From Grimontia celer (lineage in GTDB: Bacteria; Pseudomonadota; Gammaproteobacteria; Enterobacterales; Vibrionaceae), in the NCBI RefSeq assembly GCF_900055185.1, contig NZ_FIZX01000001.1, forward strand, positions 1,984,001 through 2,048,000: a stretch of 64,000 bases of DNA. Direction: 5' to 3'. Under the pieces are notes generated by a model. It was not told the origin of the DNA. It did no database searches and saw only the letters and a program-made list of their open reading frames with translations. A program made the position numbers and the translations under genes. Positions 45,215-54,423 of the stretch are shown piece by piece; within the stretch, counting starts at the first letter, position 1, and every line of letters starts with the position of its first letter.

Positions 45215-46705
45215 TTAAGGCAGTTTTACGTCAGACAGGTCTTCAGTAGTGCCGACTTTTTTCATTTCGCCAGCTACGATTTCTGCCAGTGGGCCCAGGA
45301 TAACCTGAAGGTTGTTGGTGCCCAGTTTAACAACACCCATCGCACCCAGTGCTTTCAGTGTTTTCTCGTCGATTTGGCTGCCGTCTTTAACAGTCAGGCG
45401 CAGACGAGTGATACATGCATCGATGTTAGTCAGGTTGTCGTGACCACCCAGAGCTTTCAGGTACTGACGAGCCAGGATACCGGTCTCTTGAGAACCTTGA
45501 ACGTCTGAAGAAGCTTCGTCATCTTCTTCACGACCTGGAGTTGCCAGGTTGAACTTCAGGATAGCTGCACGGAACACGGTGTAGTAGATAACCGAGAACA
45601 CCAGACCTTGAGCAATCAGCATGTACCAGTTAACCGCCAGTGGGTTACGGGTAGACAGAACCATATCCACCAGACCAGCTGAGAAGCCGAAGCCTGCAAT
45701 CCACTGCATAGATGCTGCGATGTATACAGAGATACCAGTCAGCAGTGCGTGCAGTACGTACAGACCAGGTGCCAGGAACATGAATGAGAATTCCAGAGGC
45801 TCAGTTACACCGGTGAAGAAAGATGCGAAAGCAGCAGCCAGCATGATAGACGCAACTTTCTCTTTGTTTTCTGGCTTAGCACAGTGGTAGATAGCCAGTG
45901 CTGCACCTGGCAGACCGAACATCATGATTGGGAAGAAGCCCGCCTGGTACATACCAGTCACACCTACAACGCCAGTACCTTCAGCGATAGATTTTGCGCC
46001 ACCCAGGAAGTTAGGGATGTCGTTAATGCCCGCAACGTCGAACCAGAATACTGAGTTCAGAGCGTGGTGAAGACCAACAGGGATCAGAAGACGGTTGAAG
46101 AACGCGTATACACCCGCACCCAGCTCGCCCATACCTTGGATGCCTTCACCAAAGCTTACCAGACCACCGTACACGGTTGGCCATACGTACATCAGGATGA
46201 ACGCAATGAAGATACCAGCAAAAGAGGTCAGGATAGGTACAAGACGCTTACCAGAGAAGAACGCCAGTGCTTTGTGCAGTTCAACGTGTGAGAAACGGTT
46301 GTACAGTTCAGCAGATACGATACCAACCAAGATACCTACGAACTGGTTGTTGATCTTACCGAATGCTGCAGGTACCGCGCTTGGGTCGATGCCCTGAATT
46401 TGCGCAACCGCACCTGGAGACAGCAGCGTGGTAACAACTAGGAAACCAACGAAGCCTGACAGTGCAGCTGCACCATCTTTATCTTTAGACATACCGTACG
46501 CAACACCAACCGCGAACAGTACAGACATGTTATCGATGATTGCGGCACCAGCTTTGATCAAGAATGCTGCCAGTGCGCTGTTCGCACCCCAGCCATTCGG
46601 GTCAATCCAGTAACCAACACCCATCAGAATTGCTGCAGCAGGAAGCGTGGCGACTGGCACCATCAGCGCTTTACCTACTTTTTGGAAATAACCGAGAATA
46701 TTCAC
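45215..46705 (-). CDS. nagE: N-acetylglucosamine PTS transporter, EIICB component
   Basis: Imports and phosphorylates N-acetylglucosamine to the 6-phosphate at the inner membrane. The N-terminal EIIC channel (about residues 1-370) is followed by an EIIB domain whose phosphorylated Cys is about 431 (NIDACITRLRL). The protein (496 residues) ends there: the C-terminal EIIA domain of the 648-residue E. coli NagE is missing, so a separate EIIA such as Crr must supply phosphate. The start is GTG with GGGGG 7 bases upstream. It diverges from nagBAC across a NagC/CRP control region. Confidence 0.95.
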   Translation of the reverse strand: MNILGYFQKVGKALMVPVATLPAAAILMGVGYWIDPNGWGANSALAAFLIKAGAAIIDNMSVLFAVGVAYGMSKDKDGAAALSGFVGFLVVTTLLSPGAVAQIQGIDPSAVPAAFGKINNQFVGILVGIVSAELYNRFSHVELHKALAFFSGKRLVPILTSFAGIFIAFILMYVWPTVYGGLVSFGEGIQGMGELGAGVYAFFNRLLIPVGLHHALNSVFWFDVAGINDIPNFLGGAKSIAEGTGVVGVTGMYQAGFFPIMMFGLPGAALAIYHCAKPENKEKVASIMLAAAFASFFTGVTEPLEFSFMFLAPGLYVLHALLTGISVYIAASMQWIAGFGFSAGLVDMVLSTRNPLAVNWYMLIAQGLVFSVIYYTVFRAAILKFNLATPGREEDDEASSDVQGSQETGILARQYLKALGGHDNLTNIDACITRLRLTVKDGSQIDEKTLKALGAMGVVKLGTNNLQVILGPLAEIVAGEMKKVGTTEDLSDVKLP

Positions 46706-46799
46706 CTTTGTTCCCCCTATAGTGGTTCTTTCTCAGATGTGTAATGACAACATGGGACTTTTTTTACTATCCAATGTGAGTCAGGAGGAGTTTATTCCA

Positions 46800-46821
46800 T
46801 TAATTTCGCCCCGCAAATTAA
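46800..46821. promoter_or_regulatory. NagC operator 1 (nagE side)
   Basis: A perfect inverted repeat TTAATTT / AAATTAA with an 8-base centre (CGCCCCGC). It matches the symmetrical AT-rich arms with C/G at the inner positions that characterise NagC sites in E. coli. It lies about 95 bases upstream of nagE. NagC bound here should repress nagE and contact operator 2. Confidence 0.7.
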
Positions 46822-46833
46822 AACGGATGCAAT

Positions 46834-46849
46834 TGTGATTATGGTCACT
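46834..46849. promoter_or_regulatory. CRP-cAMP site between nagE and nagB
   Basis: TGTGATTATGGTCACT matches the CRP consensus TGTGA-N6-TCACA at nine of ten positions. It lies between the two NagC-like operators, as in E. coli, where CRP activates both genes and shapes the repression loop. Confidence 0.8.
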
Positions 46850-46893
46850 CAAAACACTACGAGATCGGGTTTTTTGCTAGCACGCTCATAAAA

Positions 46894-46916
46894 CTTATTT
46901 TATGATGAAAACTAAG
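46894..46916. promoter_or_regulatory. NagC operator 2 (nagB side)
   Basis: An imperfect inverted repeat CTTATTTT / AAAACTAAG with ATGATG at its centre. Its centre is about 94-95 bases from that of operator 1. It lies just upstream of TATAGT (46936-46941), a likely nagB -10 element with a poor -35, which suits a CRP-dependent promoter. Confidence 0.65.
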
Positions 46917-46970
46917 ATACAAATCCACTATCATGTATAGTCAGAATTTGAATTAACTGAGAGGTGTCCC

Positions 46971-47771
46971 GTGAGACTTATCCCGCTACAAACAGCACAT
47001 GAAGTAGGCCTTTGGTCAGCACGTCATATCGTTGATACGATTAACAAATTTGCCCCAACCGAAGATCGTCCGTTTGTTCTTGGTCTGCCAACTGGTGGCA
47101 CCCCTCTGAACACTTACAAGCAACTGATTAATCTTCATAAGCAGGGCGAAGTAAGCTTCAAACACGTTGTGACTTTCAACATGGACGAGTACTGTGGCAT
47201 CCCAGCTGACCACCCAGAGTCATACCGTTCGTTCATGTACAACAACTTCTTTAATCATATTGATATTCAAGAAGAAAACATCAATCTTCTGAACGGTAAC
47301 GCCGAAGATCATTTCGCTGAATGTCAGCGTTACGAAGACAAGATCAAATCTTACGGCAAAATTAACCTGTTCATGGGTGGCGTAGGTAACGACGGTCATA
47401 TCGCATTTAATGAACCAGCGTCTTCTTTGTCTTCACGTACTCGTATCAAGACGCTGACTGAAGACACGCGCATTGCAAACTCACGCTTCTTCGATAACGA
47501 TATCAACCAGGTGCCTAAGCACGCGTTGACTATCGGTGTTGGTACTCTGCTGGACGCTGAAGAAGTAATGATCCTGATCACCGGTCACAATAAGGCACTG
47601 GCGCTGCAAGCAGCTGTTGAAGGTTCAGTTAACCACCTATGGACTGTGTCTGCACTGCAACTGCACCCTAAAGCTCTGATGGTGTGTGATGATCCATCAA
47701 CTGCTGAGCTAAAAGTGAAGACGGTTAAGTACTTCCAAGAGCTGGAAGCAGAAAACATCAAGAACCTGTAA
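46971..47771 (+). CDS. nagB: Glucosamine-6-phosphate deaminase
   Basis: Converts glucosamine-6-phosphate to fructose-6-phosphate and ammonia, the step linking amino sugars to glycolysis. All key residues of the E. coli enzyme are at the same positions: Asp72 (NMDEYCG), Asp141, His143 and Glu148 ([11 protein letters not shown]). The [12 protein letters not shown] phosphate loop is near residue 40. The length is 266. The start is GTG with a GAGAGG site. It is first in nagBAC, 15 bases before nagA. Confidence 0.97.
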   Translation: MRLIPLQTAHEVGLWSARHIVDTINKFAPTEDRPFVLGLPTGGTPLNTYKQLINLHKQGEVSFKHVVTFNMDEYCGIPADHPESYRSFMYNNFFNHIDIQEENINLLNGNAEDHFAECQRYEDKIKSYGKINLFMGGVGNDGHIAFNEPASSLSSRTRIKTLTEDTRIANSRFFDNDINQVPKHALTIGVGTLLDAEEVMILITGHNKALALQAAVEGSVNHLWTVSALQLHPKALMVCDDPSTAELKVKTVKYFQELEAENIKNL

Positions 47772-47786
47772 GGGAAGGAAGTATTC

Positions 47787-48923
47787 ATGTACGCACTGAC
47801 AAACTGCCGAATTTTCACCGGTAGCGAAGTGCTGGATAATCATGCCGTTGTCGTTGATGGCGGCCTGATCCAGAACATCTGCCCAGAAAACGAATTGCCA
47901 GAGGGCATTGAAACCCGTTCTTTGGACGGCGCATTCCTGACTCCTGGCTTCATCGACCTACAACTGAACGGTTGTGGCGGTGTAATGTTCAACGACGAAG
48001 TGACGGCGGACACTATCCACACGATGCATTTGGCAAACCTCAAGTCTGGCTGTACCAGCTTCCTGCCAACTCTGATTACATCTTCAGACGAAGATATGAA
48101 GGCATCTGTCAGTGCGATCCGTGACTACCAAGAGCAATACGCCAACCAAGCACTTGGCCTGCATCTTGAAGGTCCTTACCTTAACGTGGCCAAAAAAGGC
48201 ATTCACAGTGTCGATTACATCCGTCGCTCTGATGATGCAATGATCGATTTCATCGCTGCTAACGCAGATGTGGTGACAAAGGTTACTTTGGCACCTGAGC
48301 TGACTCCTTCTGAACACATTGAGAAGTTGGCAAAAGCGGGAATCGTTGTGTCAGCTGGTCACACCAACGCAAGTTATGTTGAAGCACGCACAGGTTTCAA
48401 AGCAGGTATTACTTTCGCGACTCACCTGTTCAACGCAATGACCCCAATTGCTGGTCGTGAGCCGGGAATGGTTGGTGCAATCTACGATACACCTGAGGTT
48501 TACACGGGTGTTATCGCTGATGGTTTCCACGTCGACTATGCAAACATCCGCATTGCACACAAACTCAAGGGTGAAAAGCTTGTTCTCGTTACCGATGCAG
48601 CAGCGCCTGCAGGAGCGGACATGGATCACTTTATTTTTGTTGGCAAGAAAGTATATTACCGAGATGGTAAGTGTGTAGATGAAAATGGCACACTTGGCGG
48701 TTCGGCATTGACCATGATTGAAGCAGTACAAAACTCTGTCGAACATGTAGGCATCGCTTTGGATGAAGCGGTACGCATGGCAACCTTGTATCCTGCACGT
48801 GCAATCGGTATGGATGACAAGCTTGGCGCTATCAAACAAGGATATGTGGCCAACCTGACCGTGTTCGACCGTGAATTCAATGTCAAAGCGACTGTGGTTA
48901 ACGGCGAATACACATTGAATTAG
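47787..48923 (+). CDS. nagA: N-acetylglucosamine-6-phosphate deacetylase
   Basis: Removes acetate from N-acetylglucosamine-6-phosphate. It is an amidohydrolase barrel with metal ligands Glu128 (HLEGPYLN), His192 (SAGHTNASY) and His213 (THLFNAM) and catalytic Asp270 (VTDAAAPAG). The N-terminal [11 protein letters not shown] is typical. The length is 378. The GGAAGG ribosome-binding site lies in the short gap after nagB. It also provides UDP-GlcNAc recycling when substrate is made internally, and its substrate is the NagC inducer. Confidence 0.97.
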   Translation: MYALTNCRIFTGSEVLDNHAVVVDGGLIQNICPENELPEGIETRSLDGAFLTPGFIDLQLNGCGGVMFNDEVTADTIHTMHLANLKSGCTSFLPTLITSSDEDMKASVSAIRDYQEQYANQALGLHLEGPYLNVAKKGIHSVDYIRRSDDAMIDFIAANADVVTKVTLAPELTPSEHIEKLAKAGIVVSAGHTNASYVEARTGFKAGITFATHLFNAMTPIAGREPGMVGAIYDTPEVYTGVIADGFHVDYANIRIAHKLKGEKLVLVTDAAAPAGADMDHFIFVGKKVYYRDGKCVDENGTLGGSALTMIEAVQNSVEHVGIALDEAVRMATLYPARAIGMDDKLGAIKQGYVANLTVFDREFNVKATVVNGEYTLN

Positions 48924-48930
48924 GAAACTT

Positions 48931-50145
48931 ATGACAGGCGGACAAATTGGTAACGTAGATCTGGTTAAACAGCTAAACGGTGCCGCCGTTTATCGACTCA
49001 TCGACCAACAAGGGCCGATTTCTCGAATCCAAATCGCTGATGTAAGTAGCCTTGCACCAGCCAGTGTTACCAAAATTACCCGCCAGTTACTGGAGCGCGG
49101 CTTAATCAAAGAAGTCGCGCAACAGGCATCTACCGGTGGCCGGCGAGCCATATCGCTGACCACCGAATGTGCACCTTTTCACTCTCTGGCAGTTCGGCTA
49201 GGGCGAGACCGTATCGAACTCACCCTGTTTGACCTTGCTGGCAATCCGCTAGCAGAGCATGATGAGCCATTCCACTACCCAAATCAGGACACCCTGATTG
49301 AAGGGCTGATCTACAAACTGCACACCTTCCTTGCTTCAAACCAAGATGTATTGAAAGAGCTGATTGCGGTTGCTATCTCTCTTCCTGGTCTTGTTGATGC
49401 CGAAGCCGGTATTGTTGAGTACATGCCGCATATTACGATCGACAAATTACCGCTAAGTGACTTAATTCGTGATGAATTTGGCGTGCAGTGTTTCATTGGG
49501 AATGACACCCGAGGTCAGGCATTGGCAGAACATTATTTCGGGGTGAGTAAAAATTACTATGACACCTTGCTGGTCAGTGTTCACAACGGTGCAGGCGCAG
49601 GTATCATCGTAAACGGGCAAGTCTTTTTAGGTTATAACCGCAACGTGGGTGAGATTGGCCATATCCAAATTGACCCGCTGGGTAAGAAATGTCAGTGCGG
49701 TAATTTCGGTTGTCTTGAAACCGTCGCTTCGAACCCTGCCATCATTGAACATGCCCAACAACTGCTTGCGCAAGGTCACGAGAGTATGCTGCAGGGTAAA
49801 AAAGATTTGAACGTGTCAGATATCTGTCGTGCCGCAGTGGCAGGCGACGAGCTGGCACGTCAGGTACTGGTGAAAGTAGGTAACCACTTAGGTAAAGCTA
49901 TCGCCATGACCATCAATTTGTTCAACCCTCAGCAGGTGGTGATTTCCGGTGAAATTACGGAAGCGAAAAGCGTCGTCTTCCCTGCGATTCAGCGCTGTGT
50001 AGAAAATCAATCTCTACGCACCTTCCATCAGAACCTGCCTATTGTCGCTGCGGGCCTTTCTGCAACGCCTACACTGGGTGCCTTTGCTTTGGTTAAGCGC
50101 GCAATGCTAAATGGTGCGCTATTGCAGCGACTGCTGGAAGACTAA
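48931..50145 (+). CDS. nagC: NagC, ROK-family repressor of N-acetylglucosamine genes
   Basis: A repressor released by N-acetylglucosamine-6-phosphate. An N-terminal winged helix (about residues 10-70, ISRIQIADVSSLAPASVTKITRQLL-type) is followed by a ROK sugar-kinase fold with the ROK zinc motif in GHIQIDPLGKKCQCGNFGCLE. The kinase catalytic region reads FIGNDTRGQALAEH, so catalytic activity is not expected. The length (404) is close to the E. coli protein. It lies 7 bases after nagA and ends in a terminator. It is expected to bind the two operators upstream of nagB. Confidence 0.95.
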   Translation: MTGGQIGNVDLVKQLNGAAVYRLIDQQGPISRIQIADVSSLAPASVTKITRQLLERGLIKEVAQQASTGGRRAISLTTECAPFHSLAVRLGRDRIELTLFDLAGNPLAEHDEPFHYPNQDTLIEGLIYKLHTFLASNQDVLKELIAVAISLPGLVDAEAGIVEYMPHITIDKLPLSDLIRDEFGVQCFIGNDTRGQALAEHYFGVSKNYYDTLLVSVHNGAGAGIIVNGQVFLGYNRNVGEIGHIQIDPLGKKCQCGNFGCLETVASNPAIIEHAQQLLAQGHESMLQGKKDLNVSDICRAAVAGDELARQVLVKVGNHLGKAIAMTINLFNPQQVVISGEITEAKSVVFPAIQRCVENQSLRTFHQNLPIVAAGLSATPTLGAFALVKRAMLNGALLQRLLED

Positions 50146-50191
50146 AAACTCATACTGACGCTGAATTAAGCGCATAGTTTGCAAAATGTTA

Positions 50192-50230
50192 CAAAGGCAA
50201 TGCTGGTGACCCGCATTGCCTTTGTTTTAT
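50192..50230 (+). terminator. Intrinsic terminator after nagC
   Basis: AAAGGCAATGC / GCATTGCCTTT with a loop of about 9 bases and a T-rich tail, ending the nagBAC transcript. Confidence 0.88.
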
Positions 50231-50317
50231 TATTGCCACTAACTTTTCAGAGTTGATACACCACCTTTTCGTTGTTGGTGGCACAGCTCTCCCCATTTTT
50301 AGGACAGTTACTGCTTT

Positions 50318-51889
50318 ATGGATTTAGTGATTATTGCCGTGGCCTTCATTAGCGGCTTTCTTATGTTGCGCTGTCATATGCCTCCTCTGGTGGGCTTTCT
50401 CATCGCTGGTTTTGCGCTTCATGCTGCAGGTTATACAAGCACGCCTCTAATCCAGACACTGGCAGATCTTGGCGTCACGCTACTGCTTTTCACTATCGGC
50501 CTGAAGCTAGATGTAAAATCCCTTCTCAATAAAGAAATTTGGCTTGGCGCGACACTTCACAACATCGCGACCACTGCCCTGTTTACTCTTTGTTTGGTTG
50601 GCCTAAAAGCGATCGGCATATCGACATTTGCCAGCCTGAATCTCAATGATCTGGCTCTCATTGCCTTTGCCCTTTCCTTCTCAAGTACTGTTTTCGCCAT
50701 CAAAGCGTTGCAGGAAAAGGGCGAAATGAATGCTACCTACGGCACACTCGCTATTGGTATCCTGATTATGCAGGATATCTTTGCGGTGATTTTCCTAACC
50801 ATCGCTTCAGGAAAAGTGCCTGGTGTTGAAGCACTATTACTTTTCGCATTACCATTGGCTCGCCCTATCCTTTTCAGGCTGCTAGATCGCGCCGGACACG
50901 GCGAAGTCTTGGTGCTATATGCTGTATTTCTCGCGCTAGTTGCCGGAGCCGGTTTGTTCGATGCGGTTGGTATGAAGCCGGATCTGGGCGCACTCATCCT
51001 AGGCATGCTGATGGCAGGCCACACCCGTGCATCTGAAATGGCAAAGTCCCTTTTCAATCTCAAAGAGCTATTTCTGGTCTGCTTTTTCCTCAATATCGGA
51101 CTTTCAGAGCAGCCAACCGTTCAGGGCTTATTCATTGCGGTAATTCTTCTTCTCCTACTCCCTTTGAAAGGCGTGCTGTACTACTTCATTTTCAGTGCGT
51201 TCAAATTCCGAGTTCGTACATCACTGTTCGCTACACTGACCTTATTCAACTACAGTGAGTTTGGCCTCATCGTCGGCGGTATCGCTTACCAAATGGGGAT
51301 CATGCCGGGCAGCGTGTTAGTTGCAATCGCCATTGCTGTTTCCCTGTCTTTCGTTTTGGCGGCTCCTCTTAACACCTTCAGCCATAAAATTTACGCCTAT
51401 GCTTCTGGAAAGCTCCACGATCCAAACCCAAACAAGCTTCACCACAATGATCAGCTAATCAGTCTTGGTAACGCACGTGTAGTGATTCTCGGAATGGGAC
51501 GCATCGGCACCGGAGCATACGACGAATTGTCAGAAGATTACCCAGAGGCGGTGCTAGGCATTGAGGCTCGAGAGGACTCTGTCGAACGTCATGGTAACGA
51601 AGGGCGTAAGGTCATTCTGGGGGATGCAACCGACCCTGACTTTTGGTCACGCGTGACTTCTTCTAAACAGCTGGAGCTGATCTTACTAGCCATGCCAAAC
51701 AGTCAGGCGAATACCATCGCTATGGAGCAAATTAACCAGCTCAATTTTAAAGGTAGAGTGGCTGCAATTGCCCGTTATGCCGATGAACTAGAACAGCTTA
51801 AATCTCTCGGTGTTGATGAAGCCTACAATATCTATCGCGAAGCAGGTTCAGGATTCGCTCGTCACGTTAAAGAACATTTGCATCGATGA
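50318..51889 (+). CDS. CPA2-family cation/proton antiporter with TrkA-N (RCK) domain
   Basis: A 523-residue inner-membrane protein. About a dozen hydrophobic helices form the Na/H-exchanger fold (PPLVGFLIAGFAL; GVTLLLFTIGLKLD; ALSFSSTVFAIKAL), as in KefB/KefC and YbaL. A cytoplasmic RCK/TrkA-N domain starts near residue 385 with the Rossmann loop VILGMGRIGTGAYDEL and a GDATDPDFW segment, so nucleotide binding is likely. The ion is probably K or Na exchanged for protons; glutathione gating as in KefC cannot be inferred. It sits between nagC and asnB, where E. coli has nagD. Terminators on both sides make it a separate unit. Confidence 0.85.
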   Translation: MDLVIIAVAFISGFLMLRCHMPPLVGFLIAGFALHAAGYTSTPLIQTLADLGVTLLLFTIGLKLDVKSLLNKEIWLGATLHNIATTALFTLCLVGLKAIGISTFASLNLNDLALIAFALSFSSTVFAIKALQEKGEMNATYGTLAIGILIMQDIFAVIFLTIASGKVPGVEALLLFALPLARPILFRLLDRAGHGEVLVLYAVFLALVAGAGLFDAVGMKPDLGALILGMLMAGHTRASEMAKSLFNLKELFLVCFFLNIGLSEQPTVQGLFIAVILLLLLPLKGVLYYFIFSAFKFRVRTSLFATLTLFNYSEFGLIVGGIAYQMGIMPGSVLVAIAIAVSLSFVLAAPLNTFSHKIYAYASGKLHDPNPNKLHHNDQLISLGNARVVILGMGRIGTGAYDELSEDYPEAVLGIEAREDSVERHGNEGRKVILGDATDPDFWSRVTSSKQLELILLAMPNSQANTIAMEQINQLNFKGRVAAIARYADELEQLKSLGVDEAYNIYREAGSGFARHVKEHLHR

Positions 51890-51917
51890 ACAGCTAACCC
51901 ATCCCACAGAGCATAGA

Positions 51918-51953
51918 AAGCGCCATATCAACCTCGATATTGGCGCTTTTTTA
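51918..51953 (+). terminator. Intrinsic terminator after the antiporter gene
   Basis: AGCGCCATATC / GATATTGGCGCT (one bulged base) followed by six T, about 30 bases after the stop. Confidence 0.85.
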
Positions 51954-52136
51954 ATCATAGATTAGCTTTCATTCACCAAAATGCTGCCTAAACCAAATAT
52001 TTTCCAGCCACACCCTAAGTTTGATATTTTTTTTCTCGCTGTCGCTTGCTTTTTTTATTCAAGTTGGCAAATTGAACACAACACAAATTGAAACACGCCA
52101 TACAAAGGCGGCAGCAGGAAGTTTAGAGAGGGATTT

Positions 52137-53810
52137 ATGTGTTCTGTATTTGGCATTCTGGATATTAAGTCAGATGCATCAGCACTTCGCGAAAGTGCTC
52201 TGGAAATGTCGAAAAAACTACGCCACCGTGGCCCAGACTGGTCTGGAATTTACTCATCAGAGCGCGCTATTCTTGCGCACGAGCGTCTTGCTATCGTAGG
52301 CCTGAACTCCGGTGCTCAACCTCTCTATAGCCCAGATGGCAAAGTGGTATTGGCCGTTAACGGCGAAATTTACAACCACAAAGAAATTCGTGCACGTTAC
52401 GAAGGCAAGTACGATTTTCAAACTGATTCAGACTGCGAAGTGATTCTGGCTCTTTATCAGGACAAAGGTGCTGACCTTCTCGAAGAGCTGAACGGTATTT
52501 TTGCTTTCGCACTTTACGACGAAGAGAAAGACGAATACCTGATTGGCCGTGACCACATCGGTATTATTCCTCTCTATCAGGGCTATGATGAGCACGGCAA
52601 CTACTATGTTGCGTCAGAAATGAAAGCGCTGGTTCCAGTCTGTAAAACCATCAGTGAGTTCCCTCCTGGTAGCTACTATGGCTCAAAAGATGCTGAGCCT
52701 GTCCGTTACTATGTACGTGATTGGAATGAGTTCGCAGCCGTTGAAAACAACAGCTCAAGCAAAGAAGAGCTGACTGCAGCCTTGGAAGCTGCTGTTAAGC
52801 GTCAGCTGATGACTGATGTTCCATATGGTGTCCTACTTTCCGGAGGTTTGGACTCTTCTATTACTTCAGCTGTAGCCAAACGTTTCGCCGCAATGCGTGT
52901 TGAGGATGACGACAAAAGTGCTGCATGGTGGCCACAGCTTCACTCCTTTGCGATTGGCCTGGAAGGCGCGCCGGATCTGAAAGCTGCTCGTGAAGTGGCG
53001 GAAAAAATTGGCACTGTTCACCATGAAATGACCTACACCATTCAGGAAGGCTTGGATGCTATTCGTGATGTTATCTATCACATTGAAACTTACGACGTAA
53101 CAACTATCCGTGCATCTACGCCGATGTACCTGATGGGCCGTAAAATCAAAGCTATGGGCATCAAAATGGTACTGTCCGGTGAAGGTGCAGATGAAATCTT
53201 TGGTGGTTACCTCTACTTCCACAAAGCACCAAACGCTCAAGAATTCCATGAAGAGACCGTGCGCAAGCTTTTGGCTCTGAACATGTTTGACTGCGCCCGT
53301 GCGAACAAATCACTGGCGGCATGGGGTGTGGAAGGTCGTGTTCCTTTCCTCGATAAAGAGTTTATCGATGTTGCGATGCGCCTGAACCCGAAAGACAAAA
53401 TGTGTGGCAACGGCAAGATGGAAAAACACATCCTGCGTGAGTGTTTTGAGCACTACCTGCCAGATTCAATAGCATGGCGCCAAAAAGAGCAGTTCTCAGA
53501 TGGTGTTGGCTACGGCTGGATTGATACCCTACGTGCCGTTGCAGAAGAGAAAGTCACTGACCAGCAAATGGAATCAGCCAGCTTCCGCTTCCCATACAAT
53601 ACACCACAAACTAAAGAAGCTTACGTTTATCGTGAGATCTTTGAAGAGCTGTTCCCACTGCCATCAGCAGCAGAATGTGTTCCAGGCGGCCCATCAATCG
53701 CCTGTTCAAGCGCCAAGGCGATTGAGTGGGACGAGAGCTTCAAAAACAGTGCAGACCCTTCAGGTCGAGCTGTGGCTGCGGTTCACAACGAGGCTTATGG
53801 AAAAGCTTAA
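52137..53810 (+). CDS. asnB: Asparagine synthetase B (glutamine-hydrolysing)
   Basis: Makes asparagine from aspartate, ATP and glutamine amide nitrogen. The N-terminal nucleophile Cys2 (MCSVFGI) begins the glutaminase domain with RGPDWSG, and the synthetase domain has the ATP pyrophosphatase loop SGGLDSS at 235-241. The length is 557, near the E. coli protein. A GAGAGGG ribosome-binding site precedes the ATG. Synteny with nagBAC is conserved from E. coli. Confidence 0.97.
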   Translation: MCSVFGILDIKSDASALRESALEMSKKLRHRGPDWSGIYSSERAILAHERLAIVGLNSGAQPLYSPDGKVVLAVNGEIYNHKEIRARYEGKYDFQTDSDCEVILALYQDKGADLLEELNGIFAFALYDEEKDEYLIGRDHIGIIPLYQGYDEHGNYYVASEMKALVPVCKTISEFPPGSYYGSKDAEPVRYYVRDWNEFAAVENNSSSKEELTAALEAAVKRQLMTDVPYGVLLSGGLDSSITSAVAKRFAAMRVEDDDKSAAWWPQLHSFAIGLEGAPDLKAAREVAEKIGTVHHEMTYTIQEGLDAIRDVIYHIETYDVTTIRASTPMYLMGRKIKAMGIKMVLSGEGADEIFGGYLYFHKAPNAQEFHEETVRKLLALNMFDCARANKSLAAWGVEGRVPFLDKEFIDVAMRLNPKDKMCGNGKMEKHILRECFEHYLPDSIAWRQKEQFSDGVGYGWIDTLRAVAEEKVTDQQMESASFRFPYNTPQTKEAYVYREIFEELFPLPSAAECVPGGPSIACSSAKAIEWDESFKNSADPSGRAVAAVHNEAYGKA

Positions 53811-53835
53811 GCAACAAAATCTTCCAAGTATATAA

Positions 53836-53868
53836 CAAAAAAGGCTTTCCCAAGGGAAAGCCTTTTTT
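53836..53868 (+). terminator. Intrinsic terminator after asnB
   Basis: AAAAAAGGCTTTCCC / GGGAAAGCCTTTTTT around a 2-3 base loop, 26 bases after the asnB stop. Confidence 0.92.
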
Positions 53869-53904
53869 GTTATGTCATCAATATGATCATGAATCATCAC
53901 CGCA

Positions 53905-53937
53905 CAAGAAGCGACCAAGAAGCGACCAAGAAGCGAA
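53905..53937 (+). repeat. Triplicate 11-bp tandem repeat
   Basis: Three head-to-tail copies of CAAGAAGCGAC, the last with one change (final C to A). The period of 11 is close to one helical turn, which would place each copy on the same DNA face. It lies just beyond the asnB terminator, at the start of the AT-rich spacer. Confidence 0.85.
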
Positions 53938-54358
53938 CAATTCAACAATCTAGTGTTTAGCGCGCAATGCGCATGGGACAACTTCTCACTCTGCATTAAT
54001 ACTAAAGACCTTCCCTCTGAAAGCCTTAACCCAAAAAGTGGCATTTAACCTTAATTGACATATTGTTATTAAGGTTAAATATTGAGCACCCTCTATTATT
54101 GCTTTTATCATTTATATTAGTGTTTTTGATATTTACGTCGCAATCTATTTGTCTTTAGATTAATTGATTACATTCAATTGCGTGGCATCACGTAGGAATT
54201 ATTTATTGTTGGTTCTGACACTTAATAACTATGTAAATACCCAAATTCCTAATGTTAATATCCTCCCATCTTTCATTGCGTCATAACTTTGACGCAAAAA
54301 CTCCTTACTAAAAAATAATAATCTCTTTTGATTTCGTATTTTGGGAACGACACTCAAG

Positions 54359-54369
54359 GGCGGTAGCGT
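54359..54369 (+). promoter_or_regulatory. ops element (RfaH recruitment site)
   Basis: GGCGGTAGCGT is an exact copy of the ops core found in leaders of long capsule, LPS and conjugation operons. There it pauses RNA polymerase and loads the antiterminator RfaH. It lies 55 bases before the first polysaccharide gene, inside what would be the untranslated leader. This implies RfaH-dependent expression of the whole downstream operon. Confidence 0.88.
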
Positions 54370-54423
54370 CAAAGATCACAAGCCAACGATGGGTCATCGA
54401 TTAGTTATCTAAGGTCAGAGAAA

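Larger units (their letters stand above)
53811..54423. other. AT-rich regulatory spacer before the exopolysaccharide operon
   Basis: A 613-base non-coding stretch. After the asnB terminator and the tandem repeat it becomes very AT-rich (about 54040-54350, with many TTAAT and TATT runs), which is typical of silenced or heavily regulated polysaccharide promoters and would favour H-NS-type binding. The operon promoter must lie in this part, but several AT hexamers compete and I cannot select one. An ops element lies near the end. No credible gene is seen. Confidence 0.7.
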
